Origin: JBEEJZ01 sp041168905
Lineage (GTDB): Bacteria > Pseudomonadota > Gammaproteobacteria > Burkholderiales > Burkholderiaceae_C
DNA length: 64,000 nt
Assembly: GCA_041168905.1 (NCBI GenBank)
Contig: JBEEJZ010000079.1
Coordinates: 20,666 to 84,665 of the forward strand
Direction of reading: 5' to 3'
Positions 9,336-17,522 of the stretch are shown piece after piece; position 1 is the first letter of the stretch; each line of letters opens with the position of its first letter. A program made the translations under genes and the position numbers. The notes below the pieces were generated by a model. The model was not told where the DNA came from and did not search any database. It saw nothing but the letters and a program-made list of their open reading frames with translations.

Positions 9336-9628
9336 TGGGCACCTCCCATCAGTTTTAGCTTGATGGCTGCGCCGACCAGGATGATGGCCAGCAGCCCAGT
9401 GGTCGCGACCTTGATCACGGTATGCCACGCAGTTCTGCGGGCATCACGCCACGCTTCCAGCAGATCGCGCAGCTCACGAATGTCACGTGCGGCGTGACCG
9501 TTTTCCAGGCCGAGGTGGGCCAGGCACCGCTCGGCTCCGCGTTCGGCGGCGCGAGTGAGCAGGTCATCCAGATCCTCGGGGCGCAGGGTGATGGACTGCG
9601 GCGAACCAAGTTCTTGTGCGTTTTCCAT
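9332..9628 (-). CDS. DUF6127-like small phage membrane protein
   Basis: A 98-residue protein with a charged helical N-terminal half (LDDLLTRAAERGAERCLAHL) and a C-terminal membrane segment (VATTGLLAIILVGAAIKL). It resembles the DUF6127 family found beside holins. GGAGA lies at a good distance before the ATG at 9628; a second in-frame ATG seven codons upstream lacks this site. A strong hairpin with a T-rich tail lies just upstream, so expression may depend on read-through or on a promoter not seen. A lysis-accessory or antiholin-like role is inferred from position only. Confidence 0.65.
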   Translation of the reverse strand: MENAQELGSPQSITLRPEDLDDLLTRAAERGAERCLAHLGLENGHAARDIRELRDLLEAWRDARRTAWHTVIKVATTGLLAIILVGAAIKLKLMGGAQ

Positions 9629-9640
9629 AGTTGGATCTCC

Positions 9641-9679
9641 AAAATGCAAAATGCCCGCACTGGATGTCTCCAGGCGGGC
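9641..9679 (-). terminator. Intrinsic terminator between fibre/cupin genes and lysis cassette
   Basis: Read on the minus strand, the arms GCCCGC (9679-9674) and GCGGGC (9658-9653), extended by TGGA/TCCA around a GACA loop, are followed by ATTTTGCATTTT. It lies in the gap between the cupin-like gene and the DUF6127-like gene. Confidence 0.7.
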
Positions 9680-9698
9680 GTCAATAAGGGTCTGAGCT

Positions 9699-10079
9699 TC
9701 AGGCGAAGTGATCGGCCTTGGCCAGTGGCTTGATGAAGTTGGGCAGGTGGTTAGGATTGATGCCAGCCGGAATCATGGCAGGATCGACGATGTCCTCCAC
9801 CTGCTCGCCATCACGCAAGGCGTGAATACACGCGGCCACCGTGCCGTCTTCCAGCGCCGTGAGGGTGTGGACCTTGTTGCGGGCAATGAAGATGATGTGA
9901 GGCGCGGTGAACTCCGACACTACACCCTCCACATCGACTCGCAGTCGCCCCCTGACCAGCAAGGTGGGGTGATCGAATAAGTGCTTGTGACCCTCGTTGA
10001 CGTCACCGGCTCTCTCGAACGTCATTAGCTTGATCCAGAGGTTGCTAATCAAGCTCAGTTGGGATTTAGGGCTGGCCAT
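9699..10079 (-). CDS. Cupin-like phage protein of unknown function
   Basis: A 126-residue protein. EGHKHLFDHPTLLVRG followed by FTAPHIIFI and a later VHTLTALEDGTV fit a small cupin barrel with a histidine-rich metal site (H-x-H, then a later H). AGGAGG precedes the ATG at 10079, and the 3' end stops just before a strong terminator hairpin. It lies between tail-fibre genes and the lysis cassette. Similar cupin-like proteins occur near fibre genes in other tailed phages, but the substrate is unknown. It could be a fibre-associated sugar-binding or modifying protein; that is a guess. Confidence 0.55.
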   Translation of the reverse strand: MASPKSQLSLISNLWIKLMTFERAGDVNEGHKHLFDHPTLLVRGRLRVDVEGVVSEFTAPHIIFIARNKVHTLTALEDGTVAACIHALRDGEQVEDIVDPAMIPAGINPNHLPNFIKPLAKADHFA

Positions 10080-10299
10080 TGCCACCTCCTGACTCTGGCT
10101 GTGCTGTGATGGGAATAGAGGGGTACGTGATGACCGGATCCAGGCGACCTTCAACGGCCTTGAAACTGATCATCTCCATGGTCACATCATCTGGAATATC
10201 GGCATTGGGGAAACTGGTTTCATCCTCGATCGCTGGACAGACCTCCAGCGGCACAAGCCTGACGTCCCCTTTTTGGAAATTGAAATAAAGGCGCTGCAT
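10066..10299 (-). CDS. Small phage protein, unknown function
   Basis: A 77-residue soluble acidic protein (PAIEDETSFPNADIPDDV) ending in a glycine-rich tail. GGAGG is well placed before the ATG at 10299, and the 3' end overlaps the cupin-like gene by 14 bases, which suggests coupled translation. The family is not recognised. The position directly after the tail-fibre gene suggests a fibre-related or assembly role, but nothing in the sequence proves it. Confidence 0.6.
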   Translation of the reverse strand: MQRLYFNFQKGDVRLVPLEVCPAIEDETSFPNADIPDDVTMEMISFKAVEGRLDPVITYPSIPITAQPESGGGNGQP

Positions 10300-10308
10300 C
10301 GTTCCTCC

Positions 10309-11259
10309 TCAAACGAACTGGATGTAAGTGGCCGTGAACGAGTTCACGTAGATCGAGTCGCCACTGGAGCCACTCAGGATCGAGCCATACAGGTCAAACG
10401 TGACCGTGCTGTTGGGCGGCACCGTGAACGTGCCAAAGTTGTAGGTCTGCACGCCTCGGGCCGAGTACGTCCCATAGGTGCCCACAATGGAGCCGTTTTG
10501 GCGGATCTGAAACCCGTATGTGTCATCGGCGGCAAAGTTGATGACTGCCGTCAGATTGATCTGCATCGACTTGGTGGTGCTGTAGTTCCAGATCGTGTGC
10601 CGACAGTTGCCCACGTTGACCTGCACAGTACTTTTTCCCTGCGACGCCATGTAGAACATGTTCGTGTAGTAGGTGCCGCGAGACCACTGCGTGCTCGAAT
10701 AACTCGACCAGATCATGTAGCTCGGTGAGCCAATAGAGCGGCTGGCCCCGGATGCCAGCGAACTGAACGTCTGGAACAGGCTGAAACTCTGCTTGACGTA
10801 TTCGTCTGTGGCAAAGGATGTGGTGAGCACCCGACCGGATGTTCTCCAGGCTGTTCCGGTGCAATACAGGTCATAGGCCTCGCCCGGCGCGAGTGTCACG
10901 GTGGCAACCCCGTCAATCAACTCGGCTCCGCTAGGATCCAATGTCACCACCCCAGTGCCTGAATTGCGCACAGCGATGGTGAAACCTGCACCCAGCGTGG
11001 CAGCGGTGGTCATGTTCAGCGTGAAAGTCCCGCTGCAATCGATCATCCGGCCCCGGTCGCTGGCAACGACGGTGTAGGTCGCCGTTTTGCTGACGTAACC
11101 GGAACCGAGTGAGCCCAGCGTGATCAGGGCTGTCGCAACGCTTCCGTCTGTCCCGAGCAGCCCCGCCAGATAAGAGCGCAAATCGCTGAGTGCGGTCTTG
11201 AATTGACCCTCAGTGACCGTAGAGCCCGTGAAATTGGAAATAGGTGGCAATGCAGGCAT
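10309..11259 (-). CDS. Phage tail fibre / receptor-binding protein
   Basis: A 316-residue protein of beta-rich, glycine-, serine- and threonine-rich composition. The middle resembles the SDRGRMIDCSGTFTLNM-type domain of fibre proteins. The C-terminal third has many tyrosines and alternating residues (TYYTNMFYMASQGKSTVQV), as in fibre tips. It lies downstream of the tip protein J gene in the late operon. It would form part of the distal tail and contact the host surface. The exact fold is not recognised. Confidence 0.7.
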   Translation of the reverse strand: MPALPPISNFTGSTVTEGQFKTALSDLRSYLAGLLGTDGSVATALITLGSLGSGYVSKTATYTVVASDRGRMIDCSGTFTLNMTTAATLGAGFTIAVRNSGTGVVTLDPSGAELIDGVATVTLAPGEAYDLYCTGTAWRTSGRVLTTSFATDEYVKQSFSLFQTFSSLASGASRSIGSPSYMIWSSYSSTQWSRGTYYTNMFYMASQGKSTVQVNVGNCRHTIWNYSTTKSMQINLTAVINFAADDTYGFQIRQNGSIVGTYGTYSARGVQTYNFGTFTVPPNSTVTFDLYGSILSGSSGDSIYVNSFTATYIQFV

Positions 11260-11272
11260 ATACCTCTCCCGT

Positions 11273-11476
11273 TCACTGCGACCACATCAAGGTGTTTTCA
11301 CCTTGAGATGCAGTTGACGCAGAAATCGTCACGATCGATTCAGTCCCGCTCACGTTCTTCTTGAAGTAGAGCTTGCCGTCCGTGGTGTTCAGGGCCAGTT
11401 CGCCCAACTGAAGCTGCGTCGTGGTTGGGACCTTGCCCGCCACAGACGATTGTTTGACCTTGATGACTTGAGCCAT
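11273..11476 (-). CDS. Short tail-fibre N-terminal-like protein
   Basis: A 67-residue protein built from a common phage fibre module (IKVKQSSVAGKVPTTTQLQ, then LGELALNTTDGKLYFKK). The same module in divergent form opens the next upstream gene (LQIKRSATTATPPTLAVGEL). Alone it is too short to be a whole fibre. It may be a free adaptor, or the separated N-terminal part of the following fibre gene. GGAGG precedes the start at good spacing. The reading frame is intact. Confidence 0.65.
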   Translation of the reverse strand: MAQVIKVKQSSVAGKVPTTTQLQLGELALNTTDGKLYFKKNVSGTESIVTISASTASQGENTLMWSQ

Positions 11477-11518
11477 AAACAGGCCTCCTTTTCTCTAAGC
11501 AGAGGGGTTGAAGAAAAC

Positions 11519-12718
11519 TCAGAACGTTCCGCCATCGATGGCAGCGCTTGTGGACAAGGCGTCCGTGATGCCGTAGCCAGCCAGCGTCGTGGGCTTGCCG
11601 GTCACGCTGCTCCAGGCGGGGGTGTTGGTGGTGGTGCCAGCTGCCGTCAGGCGACCTTTGGCATCCACCGTGAAGGTGGGGATCAGGGCCCCAGAGCCGT
11701 AACTGGAAGCGGCGACACCAGTGCTGGCCAAGGTGGCTGCGCCGGTGACGTTGGCCGAGCCATCAAAAGCAGCGGACGTCCAGCTCACATCCCCGGTCAT
11801 GGCGATGCTGCGGGCCGTGAGCAGCTTGGTGGCAGTCCCCGCATTGCCCGTGATGGTGGTGATGGTCACAGCGCCCGTTGCGCCGTTGACGCTGGAGACC
11901 GAATCGGTGTTGTCGATCTTGTCCCAGGCGCTGCCGTTGCTGACGATCCAGTCACCGATTTGCCAGTCTGTGATGCCACTGACGTTGGTGCTACCAGCCG
12001 TGGCCACCTTGTAGTAGAAGCCCTTGTTGCTGCTAGACGCTGTCGGGATGGTGGGGGTGTTGGTGCTGGCGTTCCAGGTGCCCTGGTAGTTCAAGCCTCC
12101 AATGGCCACATCCGGCAGTTGTGCCGTGGGTACCTTCCCATCTGCACCAAGCCCTGCCACACCATTGGCCACGCCCACCGCACTGGTGGCCACCGCCCCA
12201 ACAGCGGCGGCCGTGGGCAGCGCATGGACGTGATCGGCGCGTGCGGCTGTAGTGGCCGTGCCGACCGATGCGCTGGCAGCCAACGCACTGGGTGCTGCCG
12301 TGGTCAGGCCCAAGGCATCGGTGATGCCGTAGCCACTCAGGGTGGTGGGCTTGCCGGTGATGGCCGTCCAGGCAGGCGTGATCGACACGTTGGCTGCAGC
12401 CGTGAGTCGCCCCTTGGCATCGACCGTGAACTGACCGACCTGGGTGGCACTGCCATAACTGCCAGCGGTCACACCGGTCGCTGGCAAAGCCACCGCCACA
12501 CCAGCACTCAGCGTACCCGTACCGGATACGTCCCCGGTGATGGCCAAGCTGTCGGCTTTTCGGGCAAAGGTGCCAGCACCAGCGATTGGCGTGACCACGT
12601 TGCCGCTCTCGCCAATGAAGAGATTGTCTGAAACCTCGGACCAGGCTAATTCACCCACAGCCAATGTAGGTGGCGTGGCGGTTGTGGCCGAGCGTTTGAT
12701 CTGTAGGGTTTGGGGCAT
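11519..12718 (-). CDS. Phage tail fibre protein with internal repeats
   Basis: A 399-residue fibre-like protein. The N-terminus carries the short LAVGELAWSEVSDNLFIGE module. The body contains repeated units: TVDAKGRLTAA followed by TPAW, then GKPTTL(S/A)GYGITDAL, seen near residues 90-140 and again near 360-395. Such repeats are typical of collar and fibre shafts. The C-terminus ends in SAAIDGGTF, much like the end of the next upstream small protein (SAVIDAGYF). It is probably a structural component of the adsorption apparatus. GGAGG precedes the ATG. Confidence 0.75.
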   Translation of the reverse strand: MPQTLQIKRSATTATPPTLAVGELAWSEVSDNLFIGESGNVVTPIAGAGTFARKADSLAITGDVSGTGTLSAGVAVALPATGVTAGSYGSATQVGQFTVDAKGRLTAAANVSITPAWTAITGKPTTLSGYGITDALGLTTAAPSALAASASVGTATTAARADHVHALPTAAAVGAVATSAVGVANGVAGLGADGKVPTAQLPDVAIGGLNYQGTWNASTNTPTIPTASSSNKGFYYKVATAGSTNVSGITDWQIGDWIVSNGSAWDKIDNTDSVSSVNGATGAVTITTITGNAGTATKLLTARSIAMTGDVSWTSAAFDGSANVTGAATLASTGVAASSYGSGALIPTFTVDAKGRLTAAGTTTNTPAWSSVTGKPTTLAGYGITDALSTSAAIDGGTF

Positions 12719-12752
12719 GAAATCCCTCCTTGAAGTTGATACCTGCGCAAAA

Positions 12753-12956
12753 TCAAAAGTAGCCAGCGTCGATCACGGCGCTGGGATCGAGCACGCCTTG
12801 ATCACCTTTGTCACCCTTCGGGCCGGTGGGACCCGGGACGCCGATGTTGGTGAGCACCGTGCGCGTACCTTGCTGATGGACACGCACGGTCTGGGTTTCG
12901 GTTTGCACCGTGACGCCGGGTTGCCTTGGTGTAGAAATGGAAATCCGAATGGCCAT
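12753..12956 (-). CDS. Short collagen-like phage fibre protein
   Basis: A 67-residue protein with a short Gly-X-Y run (GVPGPTGPKGDKGDQG) near the C-terminus, as in the trimeric shafts of phage fibres. The first half is beta-rich and of unknown fold. The end DPSAVIDAGYF resembles the end of the neighbouring fibre. A small trimeric connector in the tail tip is plausible. Phage collagen stretches often drive trimer formation, but this one is short. Confidence 0.65.
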   Translation of the reverse strand: MAIRISISTPRQPGVTVQTETQTVRVHQQGTRTVLTNIGVPGPTGPKGDKGDQGVLDPSAVIDAGYF

Positions 12957-12974
12957 GGTGTCTCTCGACTCCCT

Positions 12975-13313
12975 TCAGCCGCGTGTGATTCGCATGGACA
13001 CCAGCACACTGCCTTTGAGCAGTTGGGTGCGAATGCCCGCCGGACTGGTCATGAAGAGGTCGTAGACGCAAGCACGCACCGGCAAGCTTTCGGTGACTGA
13101 TGCTGGCAAGGTGATGGCCACCGTGCCGCTGGAGAGACGACTTTCATCAAAACCAAAGCTCGCCAGCACAGTCGGACTTTCAGGTGTAGCACGGATCTGA
13201 CCCTCAAAGGCATAGCCTTGCAGGTCCATCACGGCACCGCCCTCATCGAGCGTGAGCGCCGTATAAAAGGTTTCGCCTTGCGCCAGTTCGATGTCGTACT
13301 TGGGGGCGCTCAT
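12975..13313 (-). CDS. Phage tail-tip associated protein, unknown function
   Basis: A 112-residue protein. The start at 13313 (MSAPKYDIEL) is preferred over an upstream in-frame extension that lies partly inside the J gene. The content AQGETFYTALTLDEGGAVMD, then GQIRATPESPTVLASF, resembles small proteins found between tip protein J and the fibres, apparently a beta-sandwich. No catalytic motif is seen. A structural role in the tail tip is inferred from position. Confidence 0.6.
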   Translation of the reverse strand: MSAPKYDIELAQGETFYTALTLDEGGAVMDLQGYAFEGQIRATPESPTVLASFGFDESRLSSGTVAITLPASVTESLPVRACVYDLFMTSPAGIRTQLLKGSVLVSMRITRG

Positions 13314-13342
13314 CGTTGTTCTCCTGTTCTTTGCTTGGGCTC

Positions 13343-16225
13343 TCAATAGCGCCACATCAGCGAGGCGGCATCGGTCTGCCACATCAACTGGGTGTCACTG
13401 ACCCACATGTAGTCGGCACTGCTGCCGTAGAAAAGCGCCACCCAGGGCCCGGCTGTGAGGCCCACGCCACGCACCCGGATCAGGGTCTGCGCGCCATAGA
13501 GCGCGGTGACCGCAAAGTTGTTGGCCGAGGTCTCGCCTACCCGGGTCCAGACCAGGTTGGCCGCATACGGGTTACTGCCCGCTGCCATCTCGATCTGGTA
13601 GGTCTCGGCACCCGGTGCGGGCGTCCAGGTCAGCAAGGCCTTGCTGTTGTCCGTCGTGGATGACCTCAGGGTCAGGTCTGCGATCAGTGGCGTGGTGTAG
13701 AGCGTAGTCAACTGGCTCGTCACCACGGCCGGGGCAGTCACACCCTGGTCGGCGCTGTGTACCGAGGGGTCTTCGTTGATGGCCTCGATCTCGACCTGGT
13801 GCAGACCACGCGGGCGCACGGCAACGACCTTGGCCAACTGCCGCCATGTCTCACCCCACCCGAAGGCGATGTGGGTGCGCTCGTAATCCTGTCCGGTGTA
13901 AGGCACGGCCACGGGATGGGTCGTCAGCACCATCTCGTTGTCTGACGCCCCACGGCTGACTGCATAGGGCCCGTCCACGCCACCGGCTTTGGTCCTAAAA
14001 CCAATGTAGTGATTGGCAATGCTCCAGGTCAGCGGCTCAGACACCGTGAGCGTTCGGCTTGCCGCATTCCACCCAGTGCATTCGGCAAACTGGCCCCAGG
14101 CGGGCATATCGTGCTGGATGGCAATCAGATCACCGAAAGCCGGAATGAAACCTTCCATCTCGGTGGTGAACTTCACCAACCGACGACGGTAGCGGTTGCT
14201 GGCCGCCTGATACAACCCTTCGCGGTAGGCCTGCTGGCGGCTGGTCACCCCAAAGAGTTCGATCCTGGCAGGTTTGCTGGCTGCGCTGTCTGGCATCTTG
14301 GCCGTGACGCGGCGCGATGCCCAAACTTCAGCGTCCCAGTAGCTCACCTCCACCGCATCGGCCATGTCGTCCGAGGGCAGCAGGTACTCGACACTGAAAC
14401 TGCCGCGCACGATGTTTCGCATCGAGAACATGGCGACTGGCAGGCTCTGCGCACCGTCGCGCGCGAAGCGGATGATGCCGCCAAGCATGTAGGGCTTGGC
14501 CCGCCCCGCCTGCGCGATCTTGGTGATCGCCTCCCAGAAATTCAGCGCCGAATCAAATCGGGCGTTGAATTCATCCCCTCGGCTGGCCCACAGTGTGTCC
14601 AGCACCTTGAGCCCGGCTAGATCAAGGCGGGCGTCCGCAAGTTTGGCCCCGTAGGTGGTGTTTCGGCAGGCGTCCGCCAGCGCCCAGGCAATGCTGCGCG
14701 TGGTCACTGGCGCTGACCAACTGCTGCCATTCCAGACAGGAAGTTTTCGGGTGCAGACGACGTTGATCTTGCGGGAGGCCTGGGCCGACAAGTTGTTGGA
14801 CGCGCGCATGCGCAGGGCAATCAATGTCACGTTGCCAAAGGTCCGGGTCTCCGGCAGGTAGGCCCTGAGGCCTCCCCAGAGGATTTCATGGCCAAAGCGT
14901 GTGTCGGTCTGCTTGGCATCCAGGCGCCGCACGCGCACTTCGTAGCGACCACCAGCCACGCTGTATCGCTCCGAGTAGCGCTGCGGCGTGGTGGTTTTGG
15001 CCGTGTAGAAGCGCTGACCCAAGACGGACCAGTTGCCCGTTGCTACGCCCAGGTCGTTGACCGTCCGCACCTCAATGGCGACCGACAGCGTCAATTCGCT
15101 CAAGCTGCCATCGTTTTGCGCTTCGTACAGGCCGCGAGAAAGTACGAAGTCCAAGCCCAGCGTATTGGCCTGGGTGCCTGCTGCGTTGGCCACGAAGCCA
15201 CCGATGTAGTGCTGCAGGGTGACGTTGCCACTGGTCGAGATACTGCTGGCCGCCGTGACCGTAAAGGTATCGGCGCTTGGCACTGTGGCAATCGAATAGG
15301 CACTGCTCACCGCCGCACCAGATGTGACATCCAGGTACAGCACCTGGCCCACGGCATAGCCATGCGCAGCCATGTTGACGGTGATCGTCGTTCCGGACTG
15401 ACTGTAGGTCGCCCCAAGGCTCCCGGCCAGTTCCTGCCCAGAGACCTCCACCGAACTGACCACATTGGTCGGAAACTTGGTGATCGCACCGCCCGGCGCA
15501 ATCACCTCGTAATCGATCTCGGCGAAGTTGGCGACCGGGGTGTCCTCGATGCAGATCGCCTCGATGGCGTATTCCCCCATGCCCAGGCACAGCAGCTGAT
15601 ACAGGTACTGCTCGTTGCCAGCGTATTCCACGTAGGGCTGCGCAGCGAAGTCGGGGTACGCACAGACCCTGCCGTACTGCACCGGAATGGCCTGATCGAG
15701 CCGCGCCATATTGCCCTGCGCTTGCAGGTTGTAGGTGGGCGACGGGGCAGCCAAACTCGCCGCCTGCTGCGCCGTGGTGGGCTTGGGCGGCGGGATGACT
15801 GCATTGACCAGCGCCATGCCCAGCATGGTGGCGCCTGCCTGCACGGCCGATACGCCCATCGAGCCGAGCACGGCCGCGCCATTGATACCGATCAGCTCAG
15901 ATGCCAGCACTGGCGCGTAGACCATCACCGCCAGCATCAGCACCATGCGCAGGGGGTTTGACCCACCGCCACCACCGCCTTGTGGCAGCAAGATGATGGC
16001 GACCAAGTCGCCGCCGCACACCGGTTGATCCCAGGTGGCCCGCAACTGGGCTTCGCCATTGCGCAACACCAGGATGGGCTGATCCGTCTCGGGCACCAAC
16101 GCACGCAAAGCCACCGGCCCCGGGATCACCGTGATCTGGCGGTCCTGGTGCGGCAGGAAAGGGTTGCGGACGGTGATGCTGTGGGCGAACGGATGGCTTG
16201 GTGAACTCAGCGCCGTCGATGCCAT
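13343..16225 (-). CDS. Phage tail tip protein, host specificity protein J family (TipJ)
   Basis: A 960-residue central tip protein. An N-terminal domain is followed by a glycine stretch and a hydrophobic, membrane-like segment (MVLMLAVMVYAPVLASELIG, about 95-115), then the conserved J-type body with QAIPVQYGRVCAYPDF, and a fibronectin-like C-terminal region (LLTWTPAPGAETYQIEMAAG). J attaches at the tail tip and determines adsorption. The 5' end overlaps the NlpC/P60 gene by 19 bases. It follows the lambda order K-(I)-J. The length is in the usual range of 900 to 1200 residues. Confidence 0.9.
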   Translation of the reverse strand: MASTALSSPSHPFAHSITVRNPFLPHQDRQITVIPGPVALRALVPETDQPILVLRNGEAQLRATWDQPVCGGDLVAIILLPQGGGGGGSNPLRMVLMLAVMVYAPVLASELIGINGAAVLGSMGVSAVQAGATMLGMALVNAVIPPPKPTTAQQAASLAAPSPTYNLQAQGNMARLDQAIPVQYGRVCAYPDFAAQPYVEYAGNEQYLYQLLCLGMGEYAIEAICIEDTPVANFAEIDYEVIAPGGAITKFPTNVVSSVEVSGQELAGSLGATYSQSGTTITVNMAAHGYAVGQVLYLDVTSGAAVSSAYSIATVPSADTFTVTAASSISTSGNVTLQHYIGGFVANAAGTQANTLGLDFVLSRGLYEAQNDGSLSELTLSVAIEVRTVNDLGVATGNWSVLGQRFYTAKTTTPQRYSERYSVAGGRYEVRVRRLDAKQTDTRFGHEILWGGLRAYLPETRTFGNVTLIALRMRASNNLSAQASRKINVVCTRKLPVWNGSSWSAPVTTRSIAWALADACRNTTYGAKLADARLDLAGLKVLDTLWASRGDEFNARFDSALNFWEAITKIAQAGRAKPYMLGGIIRFARDGAQSLPVAMFSMRNIVRGSFSVEYLLPSDDMADAVEVSYWDAEVWASRRVTAKMPDSAASKPARIELFGVTSRQQAYREGLYQAASNRYRRRLVKFTTEMEGFIPAFGDLIAIQHDMPAWGQFAECTGWNAASRTLTVSEPLTWSIANHYIGFRTKAGGVDGPYAVSRGASDNEMVLTTHPVAVPYTGQDYERTHIAFGWGETWRQLAKVVAVRPRGLHQVEIEAINEDPSVHSADQGVTAPAVVTSQLTTLYTTPLIADLTLRSSTTDNSKALLTWTPAPGAETYQIEMAAGSNPYAANLVWTRVGETSANNFAVTALYGAQTLIRVRGVGLTAGPWVALFYGSSADYMWVSDTQLMWQTDAASLMWRY

Positions 16226-16602
16226 GACAGCACCCTCAAGCCCACGCTGGGCAATGCTGGCACCGGCGTGAAGACCACCCCGGCTGTTTCCAGGGAGTGC
16301 AGCACGCCCCCGCCATCGGCCTCCAAGTACACGCCAATGTGACTGGGGCGCTCAGATTTGCCCATCAGGCAGGCATCGCCCTCGCGCGGTTCTCTGACGA
16401 TCTGCCAGTGCGCGTACTCAGGGTGATCGTCAAAAGCACGCAGCGACGACAGACGACTGGCGACATTGACATCGACGGCAGCCACATCCCACCCAAACTG
16501 CTCCCGCCAGACCCGGCGCGCAAACGACCAGCAATCACTTCTGCCAGCCACCCAAGGCAAGCCGATGTACTGGATGGCCCAGTGAGGGGTGTGTGGGTTC
16601 AT
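16207..16602 (-). CDS. NlpC/P60 cysteine peptidase, tail assembly protein K-like
   Basis: A 131-residue NlpC/P60 domain. The catalytic cysteine is in SDCWSFARRVW (residue 24) and the histidine in SHIGVYLE. The family cleaves D-glutamyl-diaminopimelate bonds in peptidoglycan; in phages it sits in the tail tip and helps DNA entry. It starts four bases before the end of the DUF1833 gene and overlaps J, as in lambda-like tail operons. The missing N-terminal metalloprotease domain of full-length lambda K is normal for shorter versions. Confidence 0.88.
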   Translation of the reverse strand: MNPHTPHWAIQYIGLPWVAGRSDCWSFARRVWREQFGWDVAAVDVNVASRLSSLRAFDDHPEYAHWQIVREPREGDACLMGKSERPSHIGVYLEADGGGVLHSLETAGVVFTPVPALPSVGLRVLSWHRRR

Positions 16603-17138
16603 TGCGCAATCAATCCAGGAAAGACTTCAGCCGTGTAGTCCAGGCCAGGGAATCGTCGGTTAGCAAGGTTCGGAAAGCCACAAGTGGCCCGCACCCGAAA
16701 CACCGTGGCGGAAATCGACATCACGGTGAGGGTCAGTGGTGGGTTGTTTTGCGGGGCAGTCAGATCCGAAGAAAGGAAAGCCCGGTAGGTCACGGTGATC
16801 AACTCACTACTTCCAGGCTGTCCGTTCATGGATGCTTCCACGTTGGCCAGGATGTCGCGGCTGACGTTGTCGATCTCGATCACGCATTGCGGCACGGCGG
16901 TGTGCGTGACCTCGGGCGGCACCACATCGAAGGCATAGCCCACAAAGGTGACGTACTGACCGCCGTTGCGCGGGGCACTGGATTCCAGCTTGGCCGTGAG
17001 ATCCACGTGATCGCGCACCACCCGAATCGGCGTCGAGAAATTCGGATGCCAGATCTCCAGGGTGTGGTGAATGACCAGGTTCGATGGCGCACTGGCGTAA
17101 GCCTCTTTGATCGCCAGGCTCAAGGTGTCATCTGGCAT
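16599..17138 (-). CDS. DUF1833 family phage tail protein
   Basis: A 179-residue protein matching the DUF1833 pattern: an N-terminal HTLEIWHPNFSTPIRVVRDH, a central EIDNVSRDILANVE, and a final FPGLDYTAEVFPGL. These proteins occupy the lambda L/M position before the NlpC/P60 gene and are thought to be tail-tip structural parts. The 3' end overlaps the next gene by four bases. No enzymatic motif is present. Confidence 0.8.
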   Translation of the reverse strand: MPDDTLSLAIKEAYASAPSNLVIHHTLEIWHPNFSTPIRVVRDHVDLTAKLESSAPRNGGQYVTFVGYAFDVVPPEVTHTAVPQCVIEIDNVSRDILANVEASMNGQPGSSELITVTYRAFLSSDLTAPQNNPPLTLTVMSISATVFRVRATCGFPNLANRRFPGLDYTAEVFPGLIAQ

Positions 17139-17167
17139 GAATCAAGTCCTCCATCTGCGAGCCTCCA

Positions 17168-17521
17168 TTAACGAATCTCCAACTTCGCACTGACCTGCCA
17201 GCGTGGGCCAGGCTGCATTTGCGACTGCCATGGCCCCACAAATCGGGCCTGAATAGATCGCAAGCCCGCGTCTCCGGTGTTCAGATCCACCGTGAACCAG
17301 CTGGCTCCATTGGCACAATCGCCATCGAACCAGGCCCGAAACGTGGCCATTTGGGCATCCGTGAAACGCCAGCCAACACTCACCTGATCATTGCGTGCTG
17401 CACTGCGGCGGCGCACGCGGGGCAGACCAGCCTCCATGTCGGTGCGCACGGTGACATCCACCGGCGCGATCGCGTAGCCCGACACCAAGGGCCGGGGCAA
17501 TGTTGTGGGCCAAGTTGCCAT
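17168..17521 (-). CDS. Minor tail protein (lambda M/L position)
   Basis: A 117-residue protein starting one base after the end of the tape-measure gene region. WRFTDAQMATFRAWFDGDCANG and WFTVDLNTG resemble minor tail proteins that follow the tape measure. Beta-rich, with no membrane segment. It probably joins the tube to the tip. The name of the family is not certain. Confidence 0.65.
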   Translation of the reverse strand: MATWPTTLPRPLVSGYAIAPVDVTVRTDMEAGLPRVRRRSAARNDQVSVGWRFTDAQMATFRAWFDGDCANGASWFTVDLNTGDAGLRSIQARFVGPWQSQMQPGPRWQVSAKLEIR

Positions 17522-17522
17522 A

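Noticed and set aside
11450..12631. A 393-codon plus-strand frame opposite the fibre gene
   Set aside because: Glycine- and arginine-rich antisense of a repetitive fibre gene; no domain.
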